From Nitrosomonas sp. (GTDB lineage Bacteria > Pseudomonadota > Gammaproteobacteria > Burkholderiales > Nitrosomonadaceae), in contig NZ_JAKFWH010000039.1 in the NCBI RefSeq assembly GCF_021731985.1, forward strand, positions 1 through 36,955: 36,955 nucleotides of DNA, in the 5' to 3' direction. The translations under genes and the position numbers were made by a program. Positions 24,874-32,573 of this stretch are shown one piece after another. Positions within the stretch are counted from its first letter, which is position 1; every line of letters begins with the position of its first letter. The notes beneath the pieces are model-generated. The model made no database searches. It saw nothing but the letters and a program-made list of their open reading frames with translations, and was not told where the DNA came from.

Positions 24874-26175
24874 ATGCCATCAACCAGCAAGAAACCCGAT
24901 CCAGCTACCCGGCGTGAACGTTTTGCGTGGTGTATGTACGATTTTGCCAATTCGGGCTACACCACCGTCATACTGACCGCTATCTTCAATGCTTATTTTG
25001 TCGGCGTGGTGGCCGCTGAGAGCGGGAATGGCCATGCCACATTACTTTGGACATTGACCATGGCTTGCGCCAATGCGCTGGTTTTGCTCAGTGCGCCGGT
25101 GGTAGGGGCTATCGCCGATTATTCCGGTGCAAAGAAACGCTTTCTGGTTGTTACAACAGTAGGCTGCGTGCTGTTTACCGCATTATTGAGCCTTGTCGGT
25201 CCTGGCGATATTACCCTGGCGGTTATTTTAGTTATCCTCGCGACTTTCATGTTCGCCAGCGGTGAAAATCTGATTGCAGCATTTTTGCCTGAAATCAGCA
25301 CGCCTGAGACGATGGGGCGGCTTTCCGGGTATGGTTGGGCGCTGGGCTATTTAGGCGGTTTGCTTGCTTTGGTGTTATGTCTGGCTTATGTGACGTATGC
25401 TGAAAATAAAGGACTGGATGCCACACATTACGTACCGGTTTCCACGCTGATTGTTGCTGCTTTATTTGGCATCGCCGCTTTACCGACGCTGCTGTGGTTG
25501 CGTGAACGCAGTGGTGTTTCAAATTCAATCCAAAATGTACATGTGATACGGAAGGGGTTTGAACGGCTAAGAATTACGCTACGTTATGCCAGCCGTCACA
25601 CTGACTTATTCCGCTTTTTAATCGCATTGACTACCTATTATTCCGGTATTCATATCGTTATTGTGCTGGCGGCAGTGTATGCGCAAGAAGTGATGGGGTT
25701 TAAAACCCAGGATACGATTATCTTGATTATGGTAGTGAATGTAACGGCCGCTATCGGCGCCTTTCTGTTTGGCCATCTACAGGACCGGATTGGCTCCAGC
25801 CGATGTATTGCCATTACCTTGTTGATCTGGATTGCGGCGATTATTTGCGCTTACTTGGCCACGGATGAAGCTTTGTTCTGGATAGCTGCCAATTTAATTG
25901 GCACCGCACTGGGTGGCGCGCAATCAGCGGGTAGGGCATTGGTCGGGCAATTTACGCCGCCAGGACGTCAAGGGGAATTCTTCGGTTTGTGGGGATTGGC
26001 TACAAAACTATCAGCGATCATCGGACCGCTTACATATGGCGGAATGATTGTTATTTTTGAAGGGGATCACCGGATAGCGATACTCAGCACACTGGTGTTT
26101 TTTATCCTCGGTCTTATGCTTCTTGCTACTGTAAATGAAAAGAGAGGGCGGGAAATGGCTAAGATCGAGTATTAA
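24874..26175 (+). CDS. MFS transporter of the UMF1 (Atg22-like) family
   Basis: This is a 433-residue permease with about twelve hydrophobic helices. The opening R-E-R-F-A-W-C-M-Y-D-F-A-N-S-G-Y is the UMF1 family signature, and SAPVVGAIADYSGAKKR is the usual MFS loop 2-3 motif. The substrate is not defined for bacterial members; amino acid or vacuolar-type efflux is known only for relatives. The open frame extends upstream through the 148-bp repeat, but the true start is ATG 24874: the family begins there, and the upstream residues are only a translation of the repeat. Confidence 0.88.
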   Translation: MPSTSKKPDPATRRERFAWCMYDFANSGYTTVILTAIFNAYFVGVVAAESGNGHATLLWTLTMACANALVLLSAPVVGAIADYSGAKKRFLVVTTVGCVLFTALLSLVGPGDITLAVILVILATFMFASGENLIAAFLPEISTPETMGRLSGYGWALGYLGGLLALVLCLAYVTYAENKGLDATHYVPVSTLIVAALFGIAALPTLLWLRERSGVSNSIQNVHVIRKGFERLRITLRYASRHTDLFRFLIALTTYYSGIHIVIVLAAVYAQEVMGFKTQDTIILIMVVNVTAAIGAFLFGHLQDRIGSSRCIAITLLIWIAAIICAYLATDEALFWIAANLIGTALGGAQSAGRALVGQFTPPGRQGEFFGLWGLATKLSAIIGPLTYGGMIVIFEGDHRIAILSTLVFFILGLMLLATVNEKRGREMAKIEY

Positions 26176-26242
26176 GTGACTTTCTTTAAACTAAAAACCA
26201 GAAAATTTTATGATTACGAAGATGGGTTTATTTTTTAAAGCG

Positions 26243-26272
26243 CCTGTAGGAACAAACTACAGATCCTACAGG
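26243..26272. terminator. Stem-loop between convergent genes, possible bidirectional terminator
   Basis: CCTGTAGGA (26243-26251) pairs with TCCTACAGG (26264-26272), a perfect 9-bp stem with a 12-base loop. It lies between the transporter gene (plus) and the lipoprotein gene (minus). The T-runs are weak on both sides. Confidence 0.5.
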
Positions 26273-26336
26273 GTATCATCTAAGTCAATTACACGACATT
26301 TAACGATAAATTATTTCTATTGCTTTAAAGCTATTA

Positions 26337-26495
26337 TTACTTAGCTGGTGGAAGCTCGTTACGGCCTTCAGCTGGTTGACCTTCATGTGTTGTTCCGTAA
26401 CCTTCAGAAGATGCGCTTTCTGGTGCAGTTGGTTTGCCACAAGCTACTAAAGTTAATGCAAAAAATGTTGCAACTAAAAATGCTGAAATTTTCAT
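26337..26495 (-). CDS. Small lipoprotein
   Basis: This 52-residue peptide starts MKISAFLVATFFALTLVACG. The lipobox is L-V-A-C with the acylated cysteine at position 19, followed by a small polar mature part (KPTAPESASSEGYGTTHEGQ, then PAEGRNELPPAK). The mature peptide is only 34 residues. AAGGA lies 11 bases before the ATG on the minus strand. An extended -10 sequence (TGC-TATAGT) at 26556-26564 would place transcription about 55 bases upstream of the start. It is easily missed because of its length. The function is unknown; small lipoproteins of this kind sit in the inner or outer membrane. Confidence 0.8.
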   Translation of the reverse strand: MKISAFLVATFFALTLVACGKPTAPESASSEGYGTTHEGQPAEGRNELPPAK

Positions 26496-26555
26496 TTATG
26501 AAGACATCCTTAAAATTTATAAAAAGTATCACTAATTTTTCTTTGTCACAATGAA

Positions 26556-26564
26556 ACTATAGCA
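26556..26564 (-). promoter_or_regulatory. Extended -10 promoter element for the small lipoprotein
   Basis: On the minus strand this reads TGCTATAGT, matching the TGn-TATAAT extended -10 form with one difference. No clear -35 is evident. Confidence 0.4.
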
Positions 26565-26698
26565 TGTTACGCGCCATAATCTTGCATTAAATTATTTTTA
26601 GATAAATCATTAAGATGAAAAATAAGCTTGGTTAATTGAGGAAGTTTAGCGCGATTAACTTATTAGAAGTGCCAGATGGTGCTGTTTATACGCATCAA

Positions 26699-27109
26699 TT
26701 AACTATCAGATCTTTCCTGACCAATTAAATCAAGCGCGTAATCTTCAATTTCTTTTATCTTAATGAGCCGATTGCGAAGTTCGATAGTTATCGCTTCAAA
26801 CCATCTAATTTGATTTTCGATTTGCTTGCGTTCTTCAACGACGTCTTCTATAGGCATATTGGCTGAAGGCTGCCCATGCTCATCAAATAGAAATTTAATT
26901 TCTTCGGCGATTTTGCGTTTAGTATTGAGTTGAGTTACTTGTTTTTTTACATACTTTTTTATCTTCTTTGCTTGAAACTCCCGAAGTGTCGCAAGGCGGA
27001 GCGATTGCTGGAAAGGTGTTAATTTGCTTAGATCTGCAATCCGTTCATCGCTACCGGAGATGCCTATTTTTTTCCGGGTAGTCTTAATTTCATTGGTTAA
27101 ATCACTCAT
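26699..27109 (-). CDS. Coiled-coil protein of unknown function
   Basis: This 136-residue, highly charged, helical protein is rich in Lys, Glu and Ile, with heptad-like spacing in about residues 35-75 (FQAKKIKKYVKKQV...) and 88-125 (EERKQIENQIRWFEAI). There is no signal peptide or membrane helix. It is the third gene of a minus-strand set, 30 bases after the sulfotransferase stop, so it is probably co-transcribed. I do not recognise a family. A structural or accessory role with the sulfotransferase is possible but unsupported. Confidence 0.6.
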   Translation of the reverse strand: MSDLTNEIKTTRKKIGISGSDERIADLSKLTPFQQSLRLATLREFQAKKIKKYVKKQVTQLNTKRKIAEEIKFLFDEHGQPSANMPIEDVVEERKQIENQIRWFEAITIELRNRLIKIKEIEDYALDLIGQERSDS

Positions 27110-27139
27110 AATGTCATTCTCTGTCCGAATCCATTTTGT

Positions 27140-28054
27140 TTATTTATAGCCAAATTCCTGCGCCATTGCAACCACTTCCGGGCGCAATCCTTTTTTATCC
27201 TTTCTCCAAGGAACTGGCATATCTAACGATGGTATTTTAACCTTGTGCGGGCGGAAAGTAGGGCCTTTCAGGAAAGCAGGATCGTTACCAAAAAGCGCGC
27301 TAAACGGGCCAAAACATGCAAATGGAGATCGTTCCGTATGTATCATTTCTTCAATCGCCTCATCGTCATCGCGAATTCCAAGCCAACGGCAAATTATTGG
27401 CAAGTAATGTCTGGGATTCTCAATAATATCTTCGCCTCGCATACGCAGCTGTTGTTCTTTCGGTACAGTATCAAGAAAATTGAGTATATTGATATTAAGG
27501 TCATGCCAGGCTATTTGCGGTTCTATGATAGCCCGGTTATCTGTAAATTCAATAGAATTTACATACTTTGCAAATGTTCCTTCATTCAGGCTCATTACCG
27601 ATTTGCATTGTGAAATGGGATGCCGTACTAAGTGAAGAAAACGCGCATCGGGAAACGCTTCACGTATTGAGAGCATGCATTTCAACGATGTGGTATAGAT
27701 GGGACTCTTTTCTACGGAGATCAAGGGATCAATCTTAGCTACTAATTCTTGGTATACGGAGGCAATAGATCTTTCCTCTCGTGCGATAGCCCAATGATGG
27801 GCCATAGTGATTGCTGCAGCACTTTGTTCACCCGCATAAATTTCAGCCACTGCTCGAAGAAAACCATGGATAGCCCAAGTAGGTTGTGATTCGATTCTGG
27901 GATCAGTAGGGGGCATCCACATTTCTTTCAATTTATCAACGACGAACATGCACAACTCGGGCAAACCAAATGCCTCCGGATGTTGGCCAATCATGGCGTT
28001 GACTAGCGAAGTATAGGATCTGGGAGGCGCTAAAAGGAATAGTGGGGCGGCCAT
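27140..28054 (-). CDS. Sulfotransferase family protein
   Basis: This 304-residue enzyme is of the PAPS-dependent type. The 5'-phosphosulfate-binding loop is P10-P-R-S-Y-T-S, followed by a helix (LVNAMIGQHPEAFGLPE). The 3'-phosphate-binding motif is HLVRHPISQCKSVMS with R144 and S152 at the expected R-x7-S spacing. The enzyme would transfer sulfate from PAPS to a hydroxyl or amine; the acceptor is unknown. It starts nine bases after the sulfatase-like gene, which suggests that one operon both adds and removes (or otherwise processes) a group on the same molecule. It is most likely cytoplasmic, since no signal peptide is seen. Confidence 0.85.
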   Translation of the reverse strand: MAAPLFLLAPPRSYTSLVNAMIGQHPEAFGLPELCMFVVDKLKEMWMPPTDPRIESQPTWAIHGFLRAVAEIYAGEQSAAAITMAHHWAIAREERSIASVYQELVAKIDPLISVEKSPIYTTSLKCMLSIREAFPDARFLHLVRHPISQCKSVMSLNEGTFAKYVNSIEFTDNRAIIEPQIAWHDLNINILNFLDTVPKEQQLRMRGEDIIENPRHYLPIICRWLGIRDDDEAIEEMIHTERSPFACFGPFSALFGNDPAFLKGPTFRPHKVKIPSLDMPVPWRKDKKGLRPEVVAMAQEFGYK

Positions 28055-28063
28055 AACAATAAC

Positions 28064-28888
28064 CTACTTAGCAAATCCTTCTACAAATGGAATTTCAAAA
28101 CATTTTTCGTGCATTATCGGCCCATGTCCAAAATAACCATCTTCACCGAAAAGTTCGCCATGGTCGGCTGTAACGATAAAATAAGTATTTGAAGGCGCTT
28201 TCTCCATCAGCTTGCCGATGTAACCATCAACATACTCTACACAGGTTATTTGTTGTTTATGCAGCATTTTCATTTGTTCCATGCTGAATGATTGATCTTT
28301 TGCCGCTTCATTATCAACCACATCTTTGCCGATATCTTTTAATACGCCATGAACCCCGGAAACATGCGGTAGATTATCACCGGATAGCATATACGGATAA
28401 TGCGTTTCGCCAAGATTCAGAAAATAGTAACAGGGTGTATCGTCTGGGAATTCGATCTCAGAAACCATGCCGGAAAAATCATTGTGGTGACTCATAAGCT
28501 TATATTCATCAAAGTGTTGACTAATTAGCGTATGCTTATTGAGTACCGGCATCGATACTTTAGCGACTGTGTGATAGCCAAAGTTTTTCAGTACCTTCGG
28601 TAACGATATCTCCGGTATGAAATCCTTAAAAGAGACCTCTTCAGAGCCAATTCGATTTCTCCATTGCAGAAATTCTTCTTTGTATACTTCGGAAGCAAAA
28701 ACATTGGCCGGACTAGAGTGCGGCATCATCCCCATGGTAAATGCATAGTGCGATGGGGCAGTCCATGAAGCATACGAGTATCGTTTCTCAGCTTCACCAA
28801 TGCGATCGATATTCGGCGTTTTAGCAGCTAGAAACGAGTCATACCGGCAACTGTCCATTACAATAAAAACGATATGATTCTTATGCAT
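28064..28888 (-). CDS. Sulfatase / alkaline-phosphatase superfamily hydrolase with Thr at the nucleophile position
   Basis: The protein has 274 residues from the ATG at 28886-28888, which has a GGAG ribosome binding site; an upstream ATG at 28933 lacks one. Metal-site elements are visible: D12 in FIVMDSCRYDS at the first strand, and T-A-D242-H243-G-E with G-H255-G near the C-terminus. The position of the formylglycine cysteine (C/S-x-P-x-R) reads T43-A-P-S-H in SYASWTAPSHYAF. A Thr nucleophile is typical of phosphatases, phosphodiesterases and phosphoethanolamine-transferase relatives rather than true sulfatases. At 274 residues it is shorter than most members (400-550), so it is a minimal catalytic core. 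There is no signal peptide. It is the first gene of the sulfotransferase operon. Confidence 0.82.
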   Translation of the reverse strand: MHKNHIVFIVMDSCRYDSFLAAKTPNIDRIGEAEKRYSYASWTAPSHYAFTMGMMPHSSPANVFASEVYKEEFLQWRNRIGSEEVSFKDFIPEISLPKVLKNFGYHTVAKVSMPVLNKHTLISQHFDEYKLMSHHNDFSGMVSEIEFPDDTPCYYFLNLGETHYPYMLSGDNLPHVSGVHGVLKDIGKDVVDNEAAKDQSFSMEQMKMLHKQQITCVEYVDGYIGKLMEKAPSNTYFIVTADHGELFGEDGYFGHGPIMHEKCFEIPFVEGFAK

Positions 28889-29346
28889 ATAATCTCCATA
28901 TTTCAAATGAGGGGTAAAAATTAAAGCGTGCAATAATACGTTATCTTAATGAGATAATCAGCAGGAATGATGACACCATTATTTCATGTTTGAATCAAAG
29001 AATACGGCAACCAATACGATACATTTACTCAATATCTAGCCTTATTGGAGCATCATTAAAAAGGCTTAGCAATCTTCTACTGACTGTGCAATTTCTATCA
29101 AGCTGAGGCGGAACGTTTGCAGTCAAAGTGTAAACGCTTATCGTAGTCCTCATAATTTCTATTAATGATTAGGTGTTTTTTGCGGAAATGGGTTTAAGGG
29201 GACTCTGAATAATTGTCATTTCTAGCACAGCAAGAAATCTATACTGCAGGTTGCCGAAGATTCCTCATAACGTTCAGAGCGACAAATGCGGGTAATTCAA
29301 AGTTTCCTGAGTAAACTTACGGTTCTGGATTGAACCAAGAAACTGA
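28889..29346. other. 458-base spacer with a dispersed repeat
   Basis: No gene is visible. It contains the second copy of the 69-bp repeat (29215-29283), and presumably the promoter of the sulfatase-like gene near its left end. An identical CTCTGAATAA lies just left of both repeat copies (1712-1721 and 29203-29212), even though the repeats themselves are inverted. Confidence 0.5.
29215..29283 (-). repeat. 69-bp dispersed repeat, copy B
   Basis: GTCATTTCTAGC...AGAGCGAC is the same 69-base element as at 1730-1798 in the opposite orientation, with 54 of 69 positions identical. Confidence 0.75.
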
Positions 29347-30360
29347 CTAATCATCGTTTTCTTTTCCTATTTTAAATTTCAGTTGAGTCCCTGAATTAGG
29401 CAACGCATCTTTCAATATCTGATCAATTTTTTGATTAATTTCTTCGGGTGTTGCGCCACTATTGATTACTTGTTGAAGGTTAATCAGGTTAGAAGCCATG
29501 TTCATTTGTTGCTGGTTTTGTTGCGATACAAAATCAACTTGCAGTGCTTTTTTCTCGTCTGCAATTTTATCTTTAGGACTGCCTGTGAAAAGCGATCGAA
29601 TTGTTTCAACCAAACGGCTCAATACAGTGTGGGTGAGATCAGCAGAAAAGCCGCCTAACATAGCGAGTAGTGGTCTAACAATCCCTTTTTCTAAGAAAGA
29701 GGCTTCACTTAAATGTTTGCTGAAGTATTCTTCGGAAACCATAATTGCAAGGATCAGACCCGCAATCAATCCAAGAAAAAACCGGATCCAGTAGGAAGCG
29801 TGATAAGTTGGGTCGAAAGTGCCATTGGCGATAAACGTATTGGCTTTATACAGTGCGGCAAAAGATGCACCTAGCCCGGCTGCGGCAAGGTAAAACATCA
29901 GATTTAACAGTAATTCTATGCCATCCTGTGACATGATATTGCCGCTATCATGACTCACTTCTTCGGTCAGCGAAAGCCCAATAAACAAGACCAAAGACAA
30001 AATCGCCGCGATCATCATTTGGCGAATCAGAGAAACCGGACCGAGGAATTTCATGAAGCTTGTGACACCTTGCTCGATATCCAGCAAAAGAATGGTATTT
30101 GGTTTGGCCGGTTCGACTATTTTTGTTAATGCGCTATGTGCGGCAAGTAACCTACCGATATCCAGGTCTGACCGGACATTAATGCAGTTACTTAAGCCTG
30201 CATTGTCTTGAATGGTAAATTCATCGATTGTCCGTACCACCGGCTCAGGGACTGTTTTTCCGTTGGCTAGCGCATATTCAGCCATGGCTCGCGCTTCTCT
30301 ATAGAGCTGATAGCGTAGATTCGTCTGTTTGTATGGATCAGGCGACTGGGAATCTTCCAT
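29347..30360 (-). CDS. Four-helix membrane protein, third gene of the channel operon
   Basis: This is a 337-residue protein. A soluble N-terminal region (~105 residues) precedes four predicted membrane helices at roughly 108-133, 149-172, 192-212 and 229-252. A soluble, Gln/Asn-rich C-terminal tail (FVSQQNQQQMNMASNLINLQ) follows. There is no signal peptide and I recognise no family. It starts 38 bases after the stop of the Cache-channel gene in the same orientation, so it is very likely co-transcribed. It could be an auxiliary subunit, a cytosolic-signal adaptor or an unrelated passenger; the sequence alone does not decide. Confidence 0.75.
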   Translation of the reverse strand: MEDSQSPDPYKQTNLRYQLYREARAMAEYALANGKTVPEPVVRTIDEFTIQDNAGLSNCINVRSDLDIGRLLAAHSALTKIVEPAKPNTILLLDIEQGVTSFMKFLGPVSLIRQMMIAAILSLVLFIGLSLTEEVSHDSGNIMSQDGIELLLNLMFYLAAAGLGASFAALYKANTFIANGTFDPTYHASYWIRFFLGLIAGLILAIMVSEEYFSKHLSEASFLEKGIVRPLLAMLGGFSADLTHTVLSRLVETIRSLFTGSPKDKIADEKKALQVDFVSQQNQQQMNMASNLINLQQVINSGATPEEINQKIDQILKDALPNSGTQLKFKIGKENDD

Positions 30361-30398
30361 AAGTGCTCCTCGAGTTCATTGAAATTGAAGATGGTTTG

Positions 30399-32573
30399 TC
30401 AAAATAGAATAGCTGTGATGATAAAAATCCAGACCAACAATATAGGCCAGTAAATAAGTTTTGGAATAAGATTATCTTTAAATGCAAGCACTTTCATCGG
30501 CGTATCCTGTAAAAGAAGAACAGCATTAACCGTTACCATCAGAATAGTAATATAGGATATGAGATAAAAGTATTCCATATATACAATAGTATTGACTGCA
30601 AGCTCGTCTCGTAACTGAACATGCATAATCAATAATATGAAAAATAATGCTGAGCAAGCTGCAATCACTGTGGATACATTGAATCCAGTAATTGCTAAAC
30701 TGGATTCTTGTCTTGATATGGTAAGAACAAGCGCATATAACATCAACAGCACGACCGCGAGTGGGAATAAATGCCCGATGAAAGGATTTAAAATACTTCT
30801 GGAAAGCTCAATATTAAAATAGAGTTCGGGTGATTTATCGTGACTAGTAAAATGGATATTGCCGAAATTACTGTTATATTTATTGACCCGGATATCAAAG
30901 AAAGCTCTGGATAAATTCCATTCTGACAATACAAAATCTCGTTCAACTCCCGGCAAAGTACTGGGATTGAGGCTATCAAAGGATTTGAAGTCGGGTATGA
31001 GCGTGATGTTATTTGTGAAATCTTTATGCCAGAGCCGTATCCAAAGTAATTGTTTGTCAAATGGATAAACACTGTAATCAAATGTTTCTCTCAAAGTTGT
31101 TTCAAAATACCAGCCCTTGACAATTTCATCTCCTTCTTCGCGCTCATAAGCTTCAGTGATGGCGGTTTCAATGGCTTCTGGGAAAATGATACCGTGCTCA
31201 ATGACTTCTTCGTAATGTTTAGGGTAACGTTGCCAGATATAGCCACTTATCGCGATATTGGTTGCGTTTAGAAACTCAATCGACTGAATAAATAAACCGG
31301 TTGGAACGAAAAAAGGCGGTTTCTTGGATTCATTCAGCGAAGTAACTGAATAGTCGTTCTGAAATTGTTCAACAATGGCACGACTCGATAATATGAGAGA
31401 GTTATTTTGTACCGGATAGGGTGCGTAGTATTCATTGATCCAGATAGCCATGATTCCCAGTAATAATAGCAGTGAGCTGAAGAATGCGTGGCGTAATAGC
31501 TGCGCGACTGACAACTGACGTTTTGCGATGGCGATCCATGTATAGATCATAAGACCTAAAGCGACTGCGTTGATAATCCAGTTAATCAAGTCAGATTTAT
31601 AGATAACATGGACATCATCGTCACTTTCAAACAGGTGTTTCTTACCGATTTCTACGTTCATGACCGACAGTACATGCCAACCAGTCTCGCCGATTGGGTA
31701 TTTGTTGAACCAAGCAGAGCCCCCTGTTAATTCATTGGTTCCTAATTTTCCAGAACTAAATTCTGCAACATAAGCTGGTGAGATGGCCTGATTCAAATCA
31801 CTAATCACTTTTTTGGAACCCTTCAGTCCATGATAAATGATTTGATTAAATTCATTAACAACAATAGCGTAACCATTGTTACCCACATCGTGATTCTCGA
31901 CTTGTTGTCGGACCCACTCCAATCCGATATCTAAAAAGACAATACCTGCTACTTTGTCCGTTTCTGCCGCTGTATGCAAAGGCAGCACATATTTCAGTGT
32001 GTATTGCTGATAGGCCGCATCAAAGAATGGCGCTAACCAGCCACGTTTTCCGTTGGATGCCTGTAGATACCAGTTATTATTTTTGTTGTTTTCTGAGTTA
32101 TAACCCGCATTGCCAATGTAATCGTAATATAGATCAACGCGATCCATTCGATACTTGGAATCATCCTGGCGGATGAAAGGCGCGAAAAGTCGGAACTGCG
32201 GTCCCGCTTGATATAAATCAAAAGCTACGCCTAATGCATAAAAATCGACGTGATTTAACGCTGATTTCTTTAATGTGGCTTCTATTGTTTCTTGGTTCAA
32301 AGAAATTTCGTGCAAATTTGCAGCAAGTTCATCTGCGGCGAAAGTTAGCGTAGTTAATTTATCGTTAATCGAATTGGCGATTTTTTGTGTCGTTAAAGCA
32401 GCTTGTTGCTGGGATAGCTGTAAAGTTGCGCGATATTTCTGAACCATGTTGTAGGTTGACGAAATAAAAATGCACAAGAAAATTACTGTACAAATGCCCA
32501 GAATACTCTTGATCCAGGAAGCCAGTGCCCATTTCGCGCGTTCCGGCAGCTCAAGTGGATTAACTTCCTTCAA
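30399..32573 (-). CDS. Cache sensor fused to a pentameric ligand-gated ion channel-like module
   Basis: This 724-residue protein starts at a TTG (32571-32573) seven bases after GGGAG and overlaps the upstream TGA. Helix 1 is at ~20-40. Residues ~41-325 form a periplasmic dCache-like sensor (KRGWLAPFFDAAYQQYTLKY, then AGIVFLDIGLEWV). Helices follow at ~328-350 and ~362-380. Residues ~385-597 are strand-rich and match a pLGIC extracellular domain: SIEFLNATNIAISGYIWQRY resembles the beta1-beta2 region, and the Pro-loop region is ETFDYSVYPFDKQLLWIRLW with Y-P-F-D-K-Q at 503-508. Four helices M1-M4 then lie at ~597-620, 625-652, 660-690 and 703-724. This order fits the GLIC/ELIC/DeCLIC family. It lacks the eukaryotic Cys pair, as bacterial members do. 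A Cache module on the N-terminus is unusual. Ligand and ion selectivity are unknown. Confidence 0.8.
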   Translation of the reverse strand: MKEVNPLELPERAKWALASWIKSILGICTVIFLCIFISSTYNMVQKYRATLQLSQQQAALTTQKIANSINDKLTTLTFAADELAANLHEISLNQETIEATLKKSALNHVDFYALGVAFDLYQAGPQFRLFAPFIRQDDSKYRMDRVDLYYDYIGNAGYNSENNKNNNWYLQASNGKRGWLAPFFDAAYQQYTLKYVLPLHTAAETDKVAGIVFLDIGLEWVRQQVENHDVGNNGYAIVVNEFNQIIYHGLKGSKKVISDLNQAISPAYVAEFSSGKLGTNELTGGSAWFNKYPIGETGWHVLSVMNVEIGKKHLFESDDDVHVIYKSDLINWIINAVALGLMIYTWIAIAKRQLSVAQLLRHAFFSSLLLLLGIMAIWINEYYAPYPVQNNSLILSSRAIVEQFQNDYSVTSLNESKKPPFFVPTGLFIQSIEFLNATNIAISGYIWQRYPKHYEEVIEHGIIFPEAIETAITEAYEREEGDEIVKGWYFETTLRETFDYSVYPFDKQLLWIRLWHKDFTNNITLIPDFKSFDSLNPSTLPGVERDFVLSEWNLSRAFFDIRVNKYNSNFGNIHFTSHDKSPELYFNIELSRSILNPFIGHLFPLAVVLLMLYALVLTISRQESSLAITGFNVSTVIAACSALFFILLIMHVQLRDELAVNTIVYMEYFYLISYITILMVTVNAVLLLQDTPMKVLAFKDNLIPKLIYWPILLVWIFIITAILF

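Noticed and set aside
28064..28888. Formylglycine sulfatase
   Set aside because: The nucleophile position is Thr and the motif Arg is His, so a classical sulfatase mechanism is not supported.
28889..28933. Upstream ATG adding 15 residues to the sulfatase-like protein
   Set aside because: The ATG at 28888 has GGAG at good spacing and begins right before the first core strand.
30399..32573. Ordinary Cache-containing chemoreceptor or sensor kinase
   Set aside because: There is no HAMP, methyl-accepting, GGDEF or kinase domain. The second half has the pLGIC Pro-loop region and four terminal helices instead.
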